DNA of 64,000 nt from Clostridioides mangenotii TR. Lineage in GTDB: Bacteria; Bacillota; Clostridia; Peptostreptococcales; Peptostreptococcaceae. Shown here one piece after another: positions 28,355-38,852 of this stretch. A program made the translations under genes and the position numbers. The notes under the pieces are model-generated. The model saw only the letters and a list, made by a program, of their open reading frames with translations, was not told the origin of the DNA and did no database searches. Positions within the stretch are counted from its first letter, which is position 1. Each line of letters starts with the position of its first letter. The stretch is from positions 40,506 to 104,505 of the forward strand of contig NZ_AXUS01000010.1 of assembly GCF_000498755.1 (NCBI RefSeq). The letters are read 5' to 3'.

Positions 28355-29209
28355 TTGGCAGGAGCAGGAATTAAAGCAATTAAGACTCGTATGGTCAGCG
28401 TTGAGAGTACTAAGCAGATCACAAAAGCTATGGAACTAGTTGCTTCTTCAAAGCTTAGAAAAGCAAAAGAGAGAGCAGAGAGTACAGAACCATATTTTGA
28501 TGCTTTATACGATACTGTTAAGGATATCGCAAGTTCGACTAGAGTCAATAATGTTTTTATGAAACAAAGAGAAGTTAAGAATAGATGCTATGTAGTTGTT
28601 GCTGGTGATAGAGGTCTCGCTGGAGGGTATAACTCAAACGTACTTAAAGAGACTGTAAACCATATGGATGGTAAAAAAGAAACTGTAATGACTATAGGTA
28701 AAAAAGCATACGAGTTCTTCTCAAAGAGAGACTATAATGTAGCTGGATATGTAGAGGCTGTAGAAGGCTGTACTTATGCAGATACATCTGAAATATCGAA
28801 TAAACTGATGGATTTATATAAAAAAGGAGAAGTAGATGAGGTTTACTTTGCGTATACAAAGTTCAAATCGGCACTTGTACAAGAGGTAAAACTTATAAAG
28901 TTACTTCCTCTAGTTTTCGAAGATGAGGCATCAGAAGAAAAAAAATCTAGATCAAAGGTACAATATTTACCATCGCCAGGAAGTGTACTGAACTATATAA
29001 TTCCAAATTACGTAACAGGCGTAGTTTATGGAGGAATTATAGAATCTTTCGCATCTGAGCAAGGTGCAAGAAGAACTGCGATGGAATCAGCGACAGACAA
29101 CGCAAATGAAATGCTATCAGATCTTGAATTGAGTTACAATAGAGCTAGACAATCAGCAGTAACTCAAGAAATAACAGAGATAGTTGGCGGAGTTGAAGCT
29201 CTAAAATAG
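28355..29209 (+). CDS. atpG: F-type ATP synthase subunit gamma
   Basis: The 284-residue rotor shaft has the conserved start AGAGIKAIKTRMVSVESTKQITKAMELVASSKL and the end ASEQGARRTAMESATDNANEM. TTG at 28355 follows AAAGGAGGT. Confidence 0.96.
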   Translation: MAGAGIKAIKTRMVSVESTKQITKAMELVASSKLRKAKERAESTEPYFDALYDTVKDIASSTRVNNVFMKQREVKNRCYVVVAGDRGLAGGYNSNVLKETVNHMDGKKETVMTIGKKAYEFFSKRDYNVAGYVEAVEGCTYADTSEISNKLMDLYKKGEVDEVYFAYTKFKSALVQEVKLIKLLPLVFEDEASEEKKSRSKVQYLPSPGSVLNYIIPNYVTGVVYGGIIESFASEQGARRTAMESATDNANEMLSDLELSYNRARQSAVTQEITEIVGGVEALK

Positions 29210-29221
29210 GGAGGTTAGGAA

Positions 29222-30618
<1,397 letters not shown>

Positions 30619-30620
30619 GT

Positions 30621-30881
30621 ATGGCTAGTAAATTTTCGCTAGAAGTAGTTACTCCTGATGAAATTTTTTATAAGGACGACGTGGAAATGGTTATATTTAG
30701 AACTACTGAAGGCGATAGAGCTGTTCTAAAAAACCATATTCCTTTTGTGTCAGGTCTAAAAAAAGGGGAACTGCGTATAAAGTTAGATGGAAATTTTAAA
30801 GAGGCGAATATCCTTGAAGGATTTGTAAATGTACAAAAAGGAAAAACAGTTATATTAACACAATCTGCAGAGTGGAAATAA
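30621..30881 (+). CDS. atpC: F-type ATP synthase subunit epsilon, short form without the C-terminal domain
   Basis: The 86-residue protein covers only the N-terminal beta-sandwich of epsilon (KFSLEVVTPDEIFYKDDVEMV through KTVILTQSAEWK). The usual protein is about 130-140 residues, with a two-helix C-terminal domain that inhibits ATP hydrolysis. No matching sequence follows in any frame; a terminator begins 20 bases after the stop, so the short form looks genuine. It starts two bases after atpD. Confidence 0.9.
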   Translation: MASKFSLEVVTPDEIFYKDDVEMVIFRTTEGDRAVLKNHIPFVSGLKKGELRIKLDGNFKEANILEGFVNVQKGKTVILTQSAEWK

Positions 30882-30900
30882 AATTTGATAAATATAAAAT

Positions 30901-30946
30901 AAAACCATCTTCCTTAAAGATAAGCTAAGGAAGATGGTTTTATTTT
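30901..30946 (+). terminator. Terminator of the ATP synthase operon
   Basis: A perfect 16-bp stem (aaaaccatcttcctta and complement) is followed by TTTTATTTT. Confidence 0.88.
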
Positions 30947-31211
30947 GCGAAAATATAGTTAAAAATATAACTAAATTTAATAGTTTTTTTGATGATAATT
31001 CCAAATGAAAAACTAAAATAAAAAATAGATATTAAAAGAGTAGATTTAGAATAAAAAAATATTATAGTGTTGAAAATGAAAGCTTTATGTGGCAAAATGG
31101 CAAACGAAAAATTCTTCAATTTGTTGAAAATATCCTATGTGAGTGCTACGATTAAATAGAAAGTCTGCAATAATATATGATAAATCAATAACAATAAAAA
31201 GGGGGATTTTT
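30947..31211 (+). other. AT-rich gap before the POT transporter gene
   Basis: No gene is recognised here. The stretch is AT-rich and presumably contains the transporter promoter, but I see no clear -35/-10 pair. A small inverted repeat (tagtta ... taacta) lies near 30956-30974. Confidence 0.3.
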
Positions 31212-32624
31212 ATGAGCACAAATGCAAGTGTATCAAACAAACATCCAAAGGGGTTGTATATTTGTAGTTTAGCATTTACTTTTGAGAGATTTGCTTACTA
31301 TGGATGTAAGACATTATTATTGCTGTTTTTAGCGGAGACAGTTGCTAGAGGTGGCCTAGGCTTAGACAATGCCGATGCAGCTGTTATAGCGGCAAACTTA
31401 ATTTCGTTTACTTATTTAGCGCCTATATTTGGTGGAATGATTTGTGACAGATGGATTGGTGCTAGATACTGTATAATGATTGGTTCTTTAATTATGGGAA
31501 TAGGTTATATAGTTGGGTATTTTGCAACTAGCGTTATATGGGTTCATGCAATGATTATTTTAATATCTATCGGTACCGGATTTTTTAAAGGAAACCTTAG
31601 TGCACTTATAGGTGAGTTATATGATGATCCAAGTAGAAAAGACTCAGCCTTTTCAATATCTTATACTTTTGTAAATATTGGAGCTTTGGCTGGCTCAATG
31701 AGTATAGGAATTCTATATACATCTACATTTGCAACTGTTGTAGGTGGAGTAACTGTTTTAGGATTTAGACAGTGTTTCTTGCTAGCGGGTATTGTTACTT
31801 TACTAGGTGGGGCTATATTTACACTATTATCTCGTTATTTAGGTGATGCAGGTAAGTATCCTCAAAAAGTTCTTGATAAATCAGGTAATGTAGATACTTC
31901 TAAATCTGGTACTACTAAACCTTTAACTAAAAAAGAAAGAAATAGAGTTATAGGTATATTTTTGTTGTCTTTCTTTTCAATACTTTTCTGGGTTTTCTAC
32001 AATCAGGCTGGATCATCTCTAGCTCTATACATGAAAGATTATGTAAATATGAAAGTTGGTAGTTTTGAAATACCGATTATGTGGGTTGAGACTACATTTA
32101 ATAGTGTAATGTGTATAGCTCTAGGTCCTGTTATGGCTCTTATCTGGACTAAATTATCAATGAGGAAAAAAGGTGACCTAACAATGGCTAAAAAAATGGC
32201 ATTGAGCTTTTTCTTCCTGGCTATAGGTTTTGTGTTTGTAATACTAGCGGAAGTCACAAGAGGTGTTGGAGCTCCGGCTACTGTTAAAACAAGTGTAATA
32301 TGGTTGATACTATTTATAATCTTCCAGTCAACAGGAGAGATGTGCTTTTCACCACTAGGAAACTCACTTGTTAGTAAATTTGCACCACCTAAATATCTAT
32401 CTCTATTAATGGGTGTATGGACAGCGGCTACGTTTGTTGCTAATAAAGCATCTGGTTATGTTCAAGGTATTATTGAAAAGATGGGACTAATGCAAGTTTT
32501 TATTGCTATACCCATTATGTTAGTTGTAGGTGTAGTAGTAATACTTATATTCAATAAAAAAATTACAGCACTTCTAACAGGAGATGATACAGATACTGAA
32601 GTGGAGAATCTCAGTGCAAATTAA
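31212..32624 (+). CDS. POT-family (PTR2) peptide transporter
   Basis: The 470-residue membrane protein has about 14 hydrophobic helices and the POT signature FERFAYYG at residues 24-31. The family imports di- and tripeptides with protons. The usual first glutamate of the ExxERFxYY motif is replaced by Phe22 here, while Glu25 and Arg26 remain, so the coupling may differ. The start at 31212 follows AAAAGGGGGA; an upstream in-frame start at 31143 would add 23 unrelated residues. It stands alone between two terminators. Confidence 0.88.
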   Translation: MSTNASVSNKHPKGLYICSLAFTFERFAYYGCKTLLLLFLAETVARGGLGLDNADAAVIAANLISFTYLAPIFGGMICDRWIGARYCIMIGSLIMGIGYIVGYFATSVIWVHAMIILISIGTGFFKGNLSALIGELYDDPSRKDSAFSISYTFVNIGALAGSMSIGILYTSTFATVVGGVTVLGFRQCFLLAGIVTLLGGAIFTLLSRYLGDAGKYPQKVLDKSGNVDTSKSGTTKPLTKKERNRVIGIFLLSFFSILFWVFYNQAGSSLALYMKDYVNMKVGSFEIPIMWVETTFNSVMCIALGPVMALIWTKLSMRKKGDLTMAKKMALSFFFLAIGFVFVILAEVTRGVGAPATVKTSVIWLILFIIFQSTGEMCFSPLGNSLVSKFAPPKYLSLLMGVWTAATFVANKASGYVQGIIEKMGLMQVFIAIPIMLVVGVVVILIFNKKITALLTGDDTDTEVENLSAN

Positions 32625-32681
32625 TTGAAATTTAATATATGATTAATAATTATATAAAATAAATAAAAAAGATATATGAAT

Positions 32682-32725
32682 AGGATGTTATAAAGTAATC
32701 AAAACTACTTATAACATCCTTTGTA
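32682..32725 (+). terminator. Terminator after the POT transporter gene
   Basis: Stem aggatgttataa(a)gta with tacttataacatcct has a short loop and one bulged base, followed by ttgtatttt. Confidence 0.65.
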
Positions 32726-32896
32726 TTTTCACGAACTAAATGGTATGTGTGTGGAAATTTACGGTATAATTTAAATGTAGAGTAATATTAATACTGCAAG
32801 ATGTTAAAAAAATAAATATTTCAAATTTTTAGATTAATTAGTTTATTTTGTAGTATAATGTTATAAAGCAAATAAAAACATATGGAGCAATAACAG

Positions 32897-33277
32897 ATGA
32901 ATATACTTGATATAGGAACAGATATTGTTGAGATCGACAGAATAGCCAAGGCAAGTAAAAAAAATGAGAGGTTCTTAAAGAGAATATTTACAGAAAATGA
33001 GATAGTGCTTTTTAAGTCAAATGGATATAAACCTCATAGTATTGCTGGAAATTTTGCGGCTAAAGAGGCTATAAGCAAAGCACTTGGGACCGGAATTAGA
33101 GGATATAACTTTAAAGATATAGAAGTACTTAGAAATGAAGTTGGAAAACCAATAGTCAAAACATATAATAATCTTAATAAAATTTGCATAGATTATAATG
33201 TTTTAGAAATAAAAGTTTCGATTTCCCACTGTAAAGAATACGCTGTAGCCAATGCAATGGTAATTATAAATAACTAG
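32897..33277 (+). CDS. acpS: Holo-[acyl-carrier-protein] synthase
   Basis: The 126-residue protein carries AcpS motifs: the start ILDIGTDIVEIDRIAK with the magnesium-binding Asp, and FAAKEAISKALGTG in the middle. It transfers phosphopantetheine from CoA to acyl carrier protein. GGAGCAA precedes the ATG. It is first in a run with the CBS, lipoprotein and alanine racemase genes. Confidence 0.95.
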   Translation: MNILDIGTDIVEIDRIAKASKKNERFLKRIFTENEIVLFKSNGYKPHSIAGNFAAKEAISKALGTGIRGYNFKDIEVLRNEVGKPIVKTYNNLNKICIDYNVLEIKVSISHCKEYAVANAMVIINN

Positions 33278-33289
33278 GGGTGATTTCAT

Positions 33290-33748
33290 ATGAATAAAAC
33301 AGCTAAAGAAGTAATGACTACTGATGTGATAGTAGCTAAAGAAGAGGATAGTGTAGCAGATGTTGCAAAACTACTTATAGAGGAAAGAATTGGTGGACTT
33401 CCTGTAGTAAACTCAGAAAATAAAGTAGTTGGCATAATCTCTGAGACAGATATTATAAAAAAGGAAAAGTACATCGAACCTCCGATGTTTGTAAATCTGC
33501 TTGAAGGAATAATATTTTTGGATGATATAAGAAAGATGGAAGATGACATCAAAAAAGTCGCGGCATATAAAGTTGAAGACTTGATGTCAAAAGACATTGT
33601 AATGGTAAACTTAAATGATTCTTTTGATGATGTAGCAAATATCATGATTAAAAAATCTATAAACCGTGTACCCGTGGTAGATGACGACAGCAAGTTAAAA
33701 GGCATAATTTGTAGATACGATATAATAAAGGCATTATACAATGAATAA
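33290..33748 (+). CDS. Protein with two CBS domains
   Basis: The 152-residue protein is two CBS repeats and nothing else (about residues 8-60 and 92-148; see VGIISETDIIKK and KGIICRYDIIKA). CBS pairs bind adenine nucleotides and sense energy state. The target is unknown. GGGGTGATT precedes the ATG. It lies 12 bases after acpS and 20 before the lipoprotein gene, in the same operon. Confidence 0.9.
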   Translation: MNKTAKEVMTTDVIVAKEEDSVADVAKLLIEERIGGLPVVNSENKVVGIISETDIIKKEKYIEPPMFVNLLEGIIFLDDIRKMEDDIKKVAAYKVEDLMSKDIVMVNLNDSFDDVANIMIKKSINRVPVVDDDSKLKGIICRYDIIKALYNE

Positions 33749-33768
33749 ACTTTATTAGGAGGAATTAT

Positions 33769-34356
33769 GTGAAAAAGAAGTGGACTATTTTAGGTATTAT
33801 GTTTTTGACAATGGTTATAATCCTTATAGGTTGTCAAAAGAGAGCGTCCACAAAAGAAGAAGTGTATAAAGATTTTCAAAATAAGATTTATACAATGAAG
33901 GAATATACTTGCAAAGCAAAGGTAAAGGTGATAGGAAATAAGAGTCCGTACGAGTATGAATATATACATACGTACAAGAAAACGGATAATTATAGACTTG
34001 AAGTCATAGCACCAGAACATGTAAAGGGCAAAACCATCGAGTACAAAGGCGATAAAATCTTAGTAAAGAACCCAGAGATCGACGACTTAGTAGAGCTTCC
34101 AAACTCCGGTAAAAACAATCAATACCTTTTTATTGGAGATTTTATAGAGAATTATCTAAAAAATGAGGAAGTAAATATGAAGTTAAAAAATGGAAATCTA
34201 GTTATTGACACAGATATACCAGGAGACATTAAGTATTTTAAAAAACAACTCCTATATATCGATGCAGATACTAAATCTCCTACTAAAATGGAGATCTTAG
34301 ACAATGAGGGAACTCCTAGGTTTATAGTTGACTATAAAGAATTCAAATACAAATGA
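33769..34356 (+). CDS. gerS: GerS-like germination lipoprotein (LolA-like fold)
   Basis: The 195-residue protein has a lipoprotein signal with lipobox LIGC (cysteine near residue 21) and a LolA/outer-membrane-lipoprotein-sorting-like body. In C. difficile, GerS is such a lipoprotein encoded directly before alr2; it works with CwlD to make cortex muramic-delta-lactam, which germination needs. The same neighbour (alr) follows here, so I infer orthology. Other LolA-like lipoproteins are possible. GTG at 33769 follows AGGAGG. Confidence 0.78.
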   Translation: MKKKWTILGIMFLTMVIILIGCQKRASTKEEVYKDFQNKIYTMKEYTCKAKVKVIGNKSPYEYEYIHTYKKTDNYRLEVIAPEHVKGKTIEYKGDKILVKNPEIDDLVELPNSGKNNQYLFIGDFIENYLKNEEVNMKLKNGNLVIDTDIPGDIKYFKKQLLYIDADTKSPTKMEILDNEGTPRFIVDYKEFKYK

Positions 34357-34374
34357 TGATGGGGGTTTATGATT

Positions 34375-35532
34375 ATGAAGAAGACAATAGCACCTACTTG
34401 GGTGGAAGTAGACCTAGACAATTTAAGATTTAACTTAGCAGGGATAAGGAAACTTATTAAAAAGGATGTAAAAGTGTGTTGTGTGTTAAAAGCTGACTCT
34501 TATTCATGTGGATCAGTCGAAGTAGCTGAGGCGCTAGAAAAAGAGAATGTGGACTACTTCGCTGTCGCTAAACCTGAAGAGGGATTAGAATTACGACATA
34601 GCGGAGTTGCAACACCAATACTTGTATTGGGTTATATTACGGAAGCGAGCGTTAGAGAGGCTATTTCATTGAATTTAACTTTTACTGTATTCAGATATGA
34701 TACTGCAGTGAAGATAGATGAAGTTGCTTCTAGCTTAGGATTAAGAGCAAAGGTTCATGTTAAGATAGATTCTGGTATGAATAGAATTGGATTTAAGCCG
34801 ACTGAAGAATCGATTGAAGATATAGTGAAGATAAGTAAATTAGATAATATAGAACTTGAAGGACTGTATACGCACTTTGCAACTGCAGATGAAACTGATA
34901 AGACTAAATCTAAGATGCAACTTATAAACTACTTGTTTGTAGTAGATGGGTTAAAGGCTAGAGGGGTAAGTGCTCCTATTGAGCACGTATCAAACAGCGC
35001 TACTACTATAGATTTACCTGAAGCTAACTTCAATATGGTTAGACCGGGAATTATGCTTTACGGACACTATCCTTCAGAAGAGGTATTTAAAGATAAAGTA
35101 GAACTTAAACCTGTTCTAAAGTTTAAATCTACAATCACAAATATCAAGATAATAGAAAAAGGTGACGGAATAAGTTATGGATTTACTTATATAGCGGATA
35201 AAACAGAAACAATAGCGACCGTAGCTGTAGGATATGCTGATGGATTTACTAGAATACAAAAAAATCCCAAGGTCTTAATCAAAGGTGAAATGTGTGATGT
35301 AGTTGGTAGAATTTGCATGGATCAACTTATGGTAAGAATAGACAAAGATTTAGACATAAAAGTTGGTGATGAGGTTATACTATTTGGAGAAGGTGAAGCA
35401 ACAGCAGAGAGAATAGCTAAAGATTTAGGTACAATAAACTACGAAGTTCTATGTATGATATCAAGAAGAGTTGATAGAGTATACATGGAAAATAATAGAA
35501 TTGCCAAAGTGACTAGTTATTTGTTAAAATAA
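34375..35532 (+). CDS. alr: Alanine racemase
   Basis: This PLP enzyme makes D-alanine for peptidoglycan. The 385-residue protein has the cofactor lysine at residue 39 with Tyr43 (VLKADSYSCG), the GMNRIGF motif, and ICMDQLMVRID and SRRVDRVY towards the end. The usual KAxAYGHG is KADSYSCG here: His45 is Cys and Gly44 is Ser. ATG at 34375 is nine bases after GGGGG; ATG at 34369 is too close. The gene follows gerS, as in C. difficile, where the racemase also affects alanine-triggered germination. Confidence 0.93.
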   Translation: MKKTIAPTWVEVDLDNLRFNLAGIRKLIKKDVKVCCVLKADSYSCGSVEVAEALEKENVDYFAVAKPEEGLELRHSGVATPILVLGYITEASVREAISLNLTFTVFRYDTAVKIDEVASSLGLRAKVHVKIDSGMNRIGFKPTEESIEDIVKISKLDNIELEGLYTHFATADETDKTKSKMQLINYLFVVDGLKARGVSAPIEHVSNSATTIDLPEANFNMVRPGIMLYGHYPSEEVFKDKVELKPVLKFKSTITNIKIIEKGDGISYGFTYIADKTETIATVAVGYADGFTRIQKNPKVLIKGEMCDVVGRICMDQLMVRIDKDLDIKVGDEVILFGEGEATAERIAKDLGTINYEVLCMISRRVDRVYMENNRIAKVTSYLLK

Positions 35533-35563
35533 AGTTATAAAGTATACTCTGGGAGGCGATTTT

Positions 35564-35851
35564 GTGCAAGATAACTGTAATGAAAAAATTGAATTTACTC
35601 TACCTGATTCTCTAATTACCGAAGTAGATACAATAGTCCAAATGGAGAACAGTAATAGGGAAGATTTTGCAAAAGCAGCTTTTCAGTTCTATATAACTCA
35701 GAAAAAAAGAATATTTTCAAAGGAATCGATGAAAGCGGGTTATACAGAAATGGGTCAAATTAATTTATCTTTAGCAGAACTTGGGATGACAATAGAAGTT
35801 TTATCTTCCGACGAAAAAGATGAGGGGGAGATTGCTAAAGGTGAGTACTAA
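35564..35851 (+). CDS. MazE/NdoAI-type antitoxin, ribbon-helix-helix
   Basis: The 95-residue protein has a ribbon-helix-helix-like start ([36 protein letters not shown]) and an acidic tail. It should bind and neutralise the downstream RNase and repress its own promoter. GTG at 35564 follows GGGAGGCG. The alr-antitoxin-toxin order matches Bacillus subtilis and clostridia. Its end overlaps the toxin start by 11 bases. Confidence 0.85.
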   Translation: MQDNCNEKIEFTLPDSLITEVDTIVQMENSNREDFAKAAFQFYITQKKRIFSKESMKAGYTEMGQINLSLAELGMTIEVLSSDEKDEGEIAKGEY

Positions 35852-36206
35852 TAATAGTGATATAAAGCGTGGGGATTTGTACTACGCTGATTTGAGTCCA
35901 GTAATTGGATCAGAACAAGGTGGAGTAAGGCCCGTTTTAATTGTGCAAAATGATGTCGGCAATAAATACAGTCCTACTGTTATAATATCTGCGATAACTT
36001 CTCAGATCAACAAGGCTAAATTACCTACACATGTTGAAATTAGTTCCAATGAATATGGACTGAACAAGGATTCGGTAATATTGTTGGAGCAAATAAGGAC
36101 AATAGACAAAAAAAGATTGAGAGAAAAAATAGGTTGCCTAGATGAAGATATGATGATGAAGGTCGAAGCTGGTCTTCAGATCAGTCTAGGGCTGTTTGTT
36201 CTATAA
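35841..36206 (+). CDS. EndoA/MazF-type mRNA interferase toxin
   Basis: The 121-residue protein is a typical MazF/EndoA ribonuclease: [30 protein letters not shown], then [11 protein letters not shown] and [12 protein letters not shown]. It cuts specific short sites in mRNA. I prefer GTG at 35841, 11 bases after GAGGGGGA; ATG at 35820 would lie before that site. It overlaps the antitoxin gene, and a terminator follows. Confidence 0.93.
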   Translation: MSTNNSDIKRGDLYYADLSPVIGSEQGGVRPVLIVQNDVGNKYSPTVIISAITSQINKAKLPTHVEISSNEYGLNKDSVILLEQIRTIDKKRLREKIGCLDEDMMMKVEAGLQISLGLFVL

Positions 36207-36221
36207 AATTAGAATCTATGT

Positions 36222-36251
36222 AGAGTCTTAACAGTGTTGAGGCTCTTTTTG
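36222..36251 (+). terminator. Terminator after the MazEF-type pair
   Basis: Stem agagtctt(aa) with (tt)gaggctct, including G-U pairs, is followed by TTTTT. Confidence 0.65.
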
Positions 36252-36436
36252 TTTGAAATTTATTTCATATAAGTAAAAATACATTATTTGTAATTTAGAT
36301 ATATAATTTATTAAATTAAGCAGATAATACAGAATGTTAAGATGTTACAAATTGAAAAAAACATAAAAAAAACAATTCAAAAGTGATATAATGGTAAGGA
36401 ATTGACAAACACTAATTATTTAAGGGAGGTAATCGA

Positions 36437-37264
36437 ATGAGAGACCATAAAGGATTAAATGAGCGCGCATGTACTATCAGAAAAGATATAATTACGATGA
36501 TTCATGACGCTAAATCAGGACATCCAGGGGGGTCGCTATCAGCAGTTGAAATTCTTACTGCTCTATATTTTGATGAAATGAATATAGATTCCTCAAAGCC
36601 TAAGATGGAAGATAGAGATAGATTTGTACTATCAAAAGGACATGCAGCCCCTGCTCTTTACGCAGTTTTAGCTGAGAAAGGCTATTTTGATAAAGAAGAG
36701 TTAAAAGGACTAAGAAAGATAGGCAGAATGTTACAGGGGCATCCTGATATGAAAGGAACACCTGGAGTAGAGATATCTACAGGATCATTAGGACAAGGAT
36801 TTTCAGCAGCTTGTGGTATGGCTATGGCCTCAAAATTAGATAATGCACCGTGGAATGTATATGCTTTACTTGGTGATGGAGAAATACAAGAGGGCATAGT
36901 TTGGGAAGCAGCCATGAGTGCAGCTCACTATAAACTTGATAATATAGTTGCATTTTTAGATAATAATGGACTTCAAATAGATGGAAATGTTGAAGATGTA
37001 ATGGATGTAGGGTCGATTGTAAATAAATTTAAGGCATTTGGATGGAATGTTATAGAAATAGATGGCCATGATTTTGACCAAATATTTGCAGCTCTAGACA
37101 TGTCGAGATCTACAGTTGACAAGCCTACCATGATAGTTGCCAAAACTATAAAAGGTAAAGGTGTATCTTTTATGGAAGATCAAGCTGGATGGCATGGTAA
37201 GGCACCGAGCGATGAAGAGCTTGAACGAGCACTAGCTGAGTTAGGAGGTAACGACAATGAGTAA
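36437..37264 (+). CDS. Transketolase, N-terminal (thiamine-diphosphate) subunit
   Basis: Transketolase moves two-carbon units in the pentose phosphate pathway. Here it is split into two genes. This 275-residue part carries the cofactor-binding segment [16 protein letters not shown]...[15 protein letters not shown] and the start motif [23 protein letters not shown] precedes the ATG. The end overlaps the second subunit by 8 bases. Confidence 0.93.
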   Translation: MRDHKGLNERACTIRKDIITMIHDAKSGHPGGSLSAVEILTALYFDEMNIDSSKPKMEDRDRFVLSKGHAAPALYAVLAEKGYFDKEELKGLRKIGRMLQGHPDMKGTPGVEISTGSLGQGFSAACGMAMASKLDNAPWNVYALLGDGEIQEGIVWEAAMSAAHYKLDNIVAFLDNNGLQIDGNVEDVMDVGSIVNKFKAFGWNVIEIDGHDFDQIFAALDMSRSTVDKPTMIVAKTIKGKGVSFMEDQAGWHGKAPSDEELERALAELGGNDNE

Positions 37265-38195
37265 AATAGCTACTAGAGAAGCGTACGGTAAAGCATTAGT
37301 AAAATTAGGTCAAAAAAATGATAATGTAGTTGTTTTAGATGCGGACTTATCGAAGTCGACTAAAACTCACGATTTTAAAGTAGAGTTCCCAGACAGATTT
37401 TTCAACATGGGGATTGCAGAACAAAACTTGATTGGAGCTGCTTGTGGTCTTTCTACAGCTGGTAAAATACCATTTGCCAGTACATTTGCTATGTTTGCAA
37501 CAGGAAGAGCATATGAAGTGATCAGAAACTCAGTATGTTATCCAAAATTGAACGTAAAAGTTTGTGCAACACATGCTGGACTTACTGTAGGAGAAGACGG
37601 TGCCTCTCATCAAAGTGTTGAAGATATATCGCTAATGAGAACAATACCAAATATGACTGTATTAGTGCCTGCAGATGCTGAAGAAACAGAGCAGATGATA
37701 TTTGCAGCAGCTGAGTACAATGGACCAGTATATGTTAGATTAGGTAGAAGTGGAGTTCCTGCTATATTTGATGAAGAGTACAAATTTGAAATAGGTAAAG
37801 GAACAGTTATAAAAGATGGTAGTGATGTTACTATAATCGCTTGTGGAATCATGGTAAGTGAAGCTATTGAAGCAGAGAAAAAATTGTCTGAAGAGGGAAT
37901 AAGTGCTAGGGTAATAAACATGTCTACTATCAAGCCTATTGATAGGGATTTAATAATAGAATCAGCTAAGAATACGAAGTTAATAGTGACAGCTGAAGAG
38001 CACAGTATTATAGGTGGGCTTGGGTCTGCTGTTAGCGAAGTTGTTTCAGAAGAAGCGCCAGTTCTTGTTAAAAAAGTTGGGGTTAAAGATACTTTTGGAG
38101 AGTCTGGAACACCTGGAGAACTTCTTAAGAAATACGGATTAACTTGTGATGAGATAGTAGAAACAGTTAAAAATTCATTAAGTATGTTAAAATAA
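37257..38195 (+). CDS. Transketolase, C-terminal subunit
   Basis: The 312-residue partner holds the pyrimidine-binding domain ([17 protein letters not shown], with catalytic Glu) and the C-terminal regulatory domain. It overlaps the N-terminal subunit gene. GGAGGTAACG precedes the ATG. A strong terminator follows at 38216. Confidence 0.93.
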   Translation: MSKIATREAYGKALVKLGQKNDNVVVLDADLSKSTKTHDFKVEFPDRFFNMGIAEQNLIGAACGLSTAGKIPFASTFAMFATGRAYEVIRNSVCYPKLNVKVCATHAGLTVGEDGASHQSVEDISLMRTIPNMTVLVPADAEETEQMIFAAAEYNGPVYVRLGRSGVPAIFDEEYKFEIGKGTVIKDGSDVTIIACGIMVSEAIEAEKKLSEEGISARVINMSTIKPIDRDLIIESAKNTKLIVTAEEHSIIGGLGSAVSEVVSEEAPVLVKKVGVKDTFGESGTPGELLKKYGLTCDEIVETVKNSLSMLK

Positions 38196-38215
38196 TTTTT
38201 AAAAAATAAAGTATT

Positions 38216-38250
38216 ATCCCTATATTTCGTTGAAATATAGGGATTTTTTA
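38216..38250 (+). terminator. Terminator after the transketolase genes
   Basis: A 12-bp stem (atccctatattt and complement) with a short loop is followed by TTTTTT. Confidence 0.85.
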
Positions 38251-38264
38251 GTGTAATGGGGCAG

Positions 38265-38421
38265 AACTCTGTTATTGCATTATTCGCTTTCAATGGAGGA
38301 TTTTCGCCATTTGATTAAATTAGTTGGTATTTTATATACTAATACTGGTTATATGGTTGTGCTGATATTAGTTTGTGCATTGTTTATACAAGTTACAGGA
38401 AGATTGCGAAAACTAAATTAG
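38265..38421 (+). pseudogene. Decayed remnant of a YkvI-like transporter gene (C-terminal end)
   Basis: Read with one frameshift near 38314-38318, this segment encodes SVIALFAFNGGFSPFD then KLVGILYTNTGYMVVLILVC and on to a stop at 38419-38421. It matches the end of the intact YkvI-like protein downstream (AGGFLPFDKLVGILYPYTGYMGVLILVCALV). No start or N-terminal part is present. Several substitutions besides the frameshift show real decay. A hairpin that could be its old terminator lies at 38462-38493. Confidence 0.75.
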
Positions 38422-38461
38422 ATAATAAATATGTTGATTAATAGGGATAGAAAAAGACATG

Positions 38462-38493
38462 AATGGCATTGTATAGGGAAATGCCATTTTGTT
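38462..38493 (+). terminator. Terminator of the decayed transporter copy
   Basis: Stem aatggcatt / aatgccatt is followed by TTGTTT. Its place 40 bases after the remnant's stop suggests it belonged to that gene. Confidence 0.5.
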
Positions 38494-38852
38494 TATGTAT
38501 AAATATATATTGTATTAGTATGTAGTTTATAATGAAAAAAATATTTAAAATTGAATAATTTAAGTCATTGACATGTTTAGCTTTATATAATGTAGTATTT
38601 AGGTTATATTTATTAAAATTATGCAAAACAACACCGATAATTGTTAAAAATAGATTAAAGAATATAACGATTCGCATTTGCCTCTAAAATGAAATTATTA
38701 TATAATAAGAAAAACATATTAAAGTCAGAAAATTTAAAATTTTTCAAGCTTTCCGATATGTATAATATTAAGGCAACTCCTATAAGATGTTTTATAGAGA
38801 AAAACTTTGCAATAAAACAGTAGAGCAGAAAGTTATCAGAAGGGGGTATAAT
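38494..38852 (+). promoter_or_regulatory. AT-rich region with promoter of the intact YkvI-like gene
   Basis: No gene is seen. TTGCCT (38678-38683) and TATAAT (38701-38706) are 17 bases apart, giving a leader of about 140 bases before the ATG at 38853. A partial CodY-like half site (gtcagaaaatt, 38724-38734) lies at the presumed start region but is too weak to call. Confidence 0.45.

Noticed and set aside
37610..38293. Long minus-strand frame opposite the transketolase gene
   Set aside because: It is antisense to a clear conserved gene, starts in the decayed transporter region and shows no recognisable domain.
38724..38738. CodY-like half site before the YkvI-like gene
   Set aside because: Only one half matches AATTTTCNGAAAATT well; about four mismatches in the other half are too many to call.
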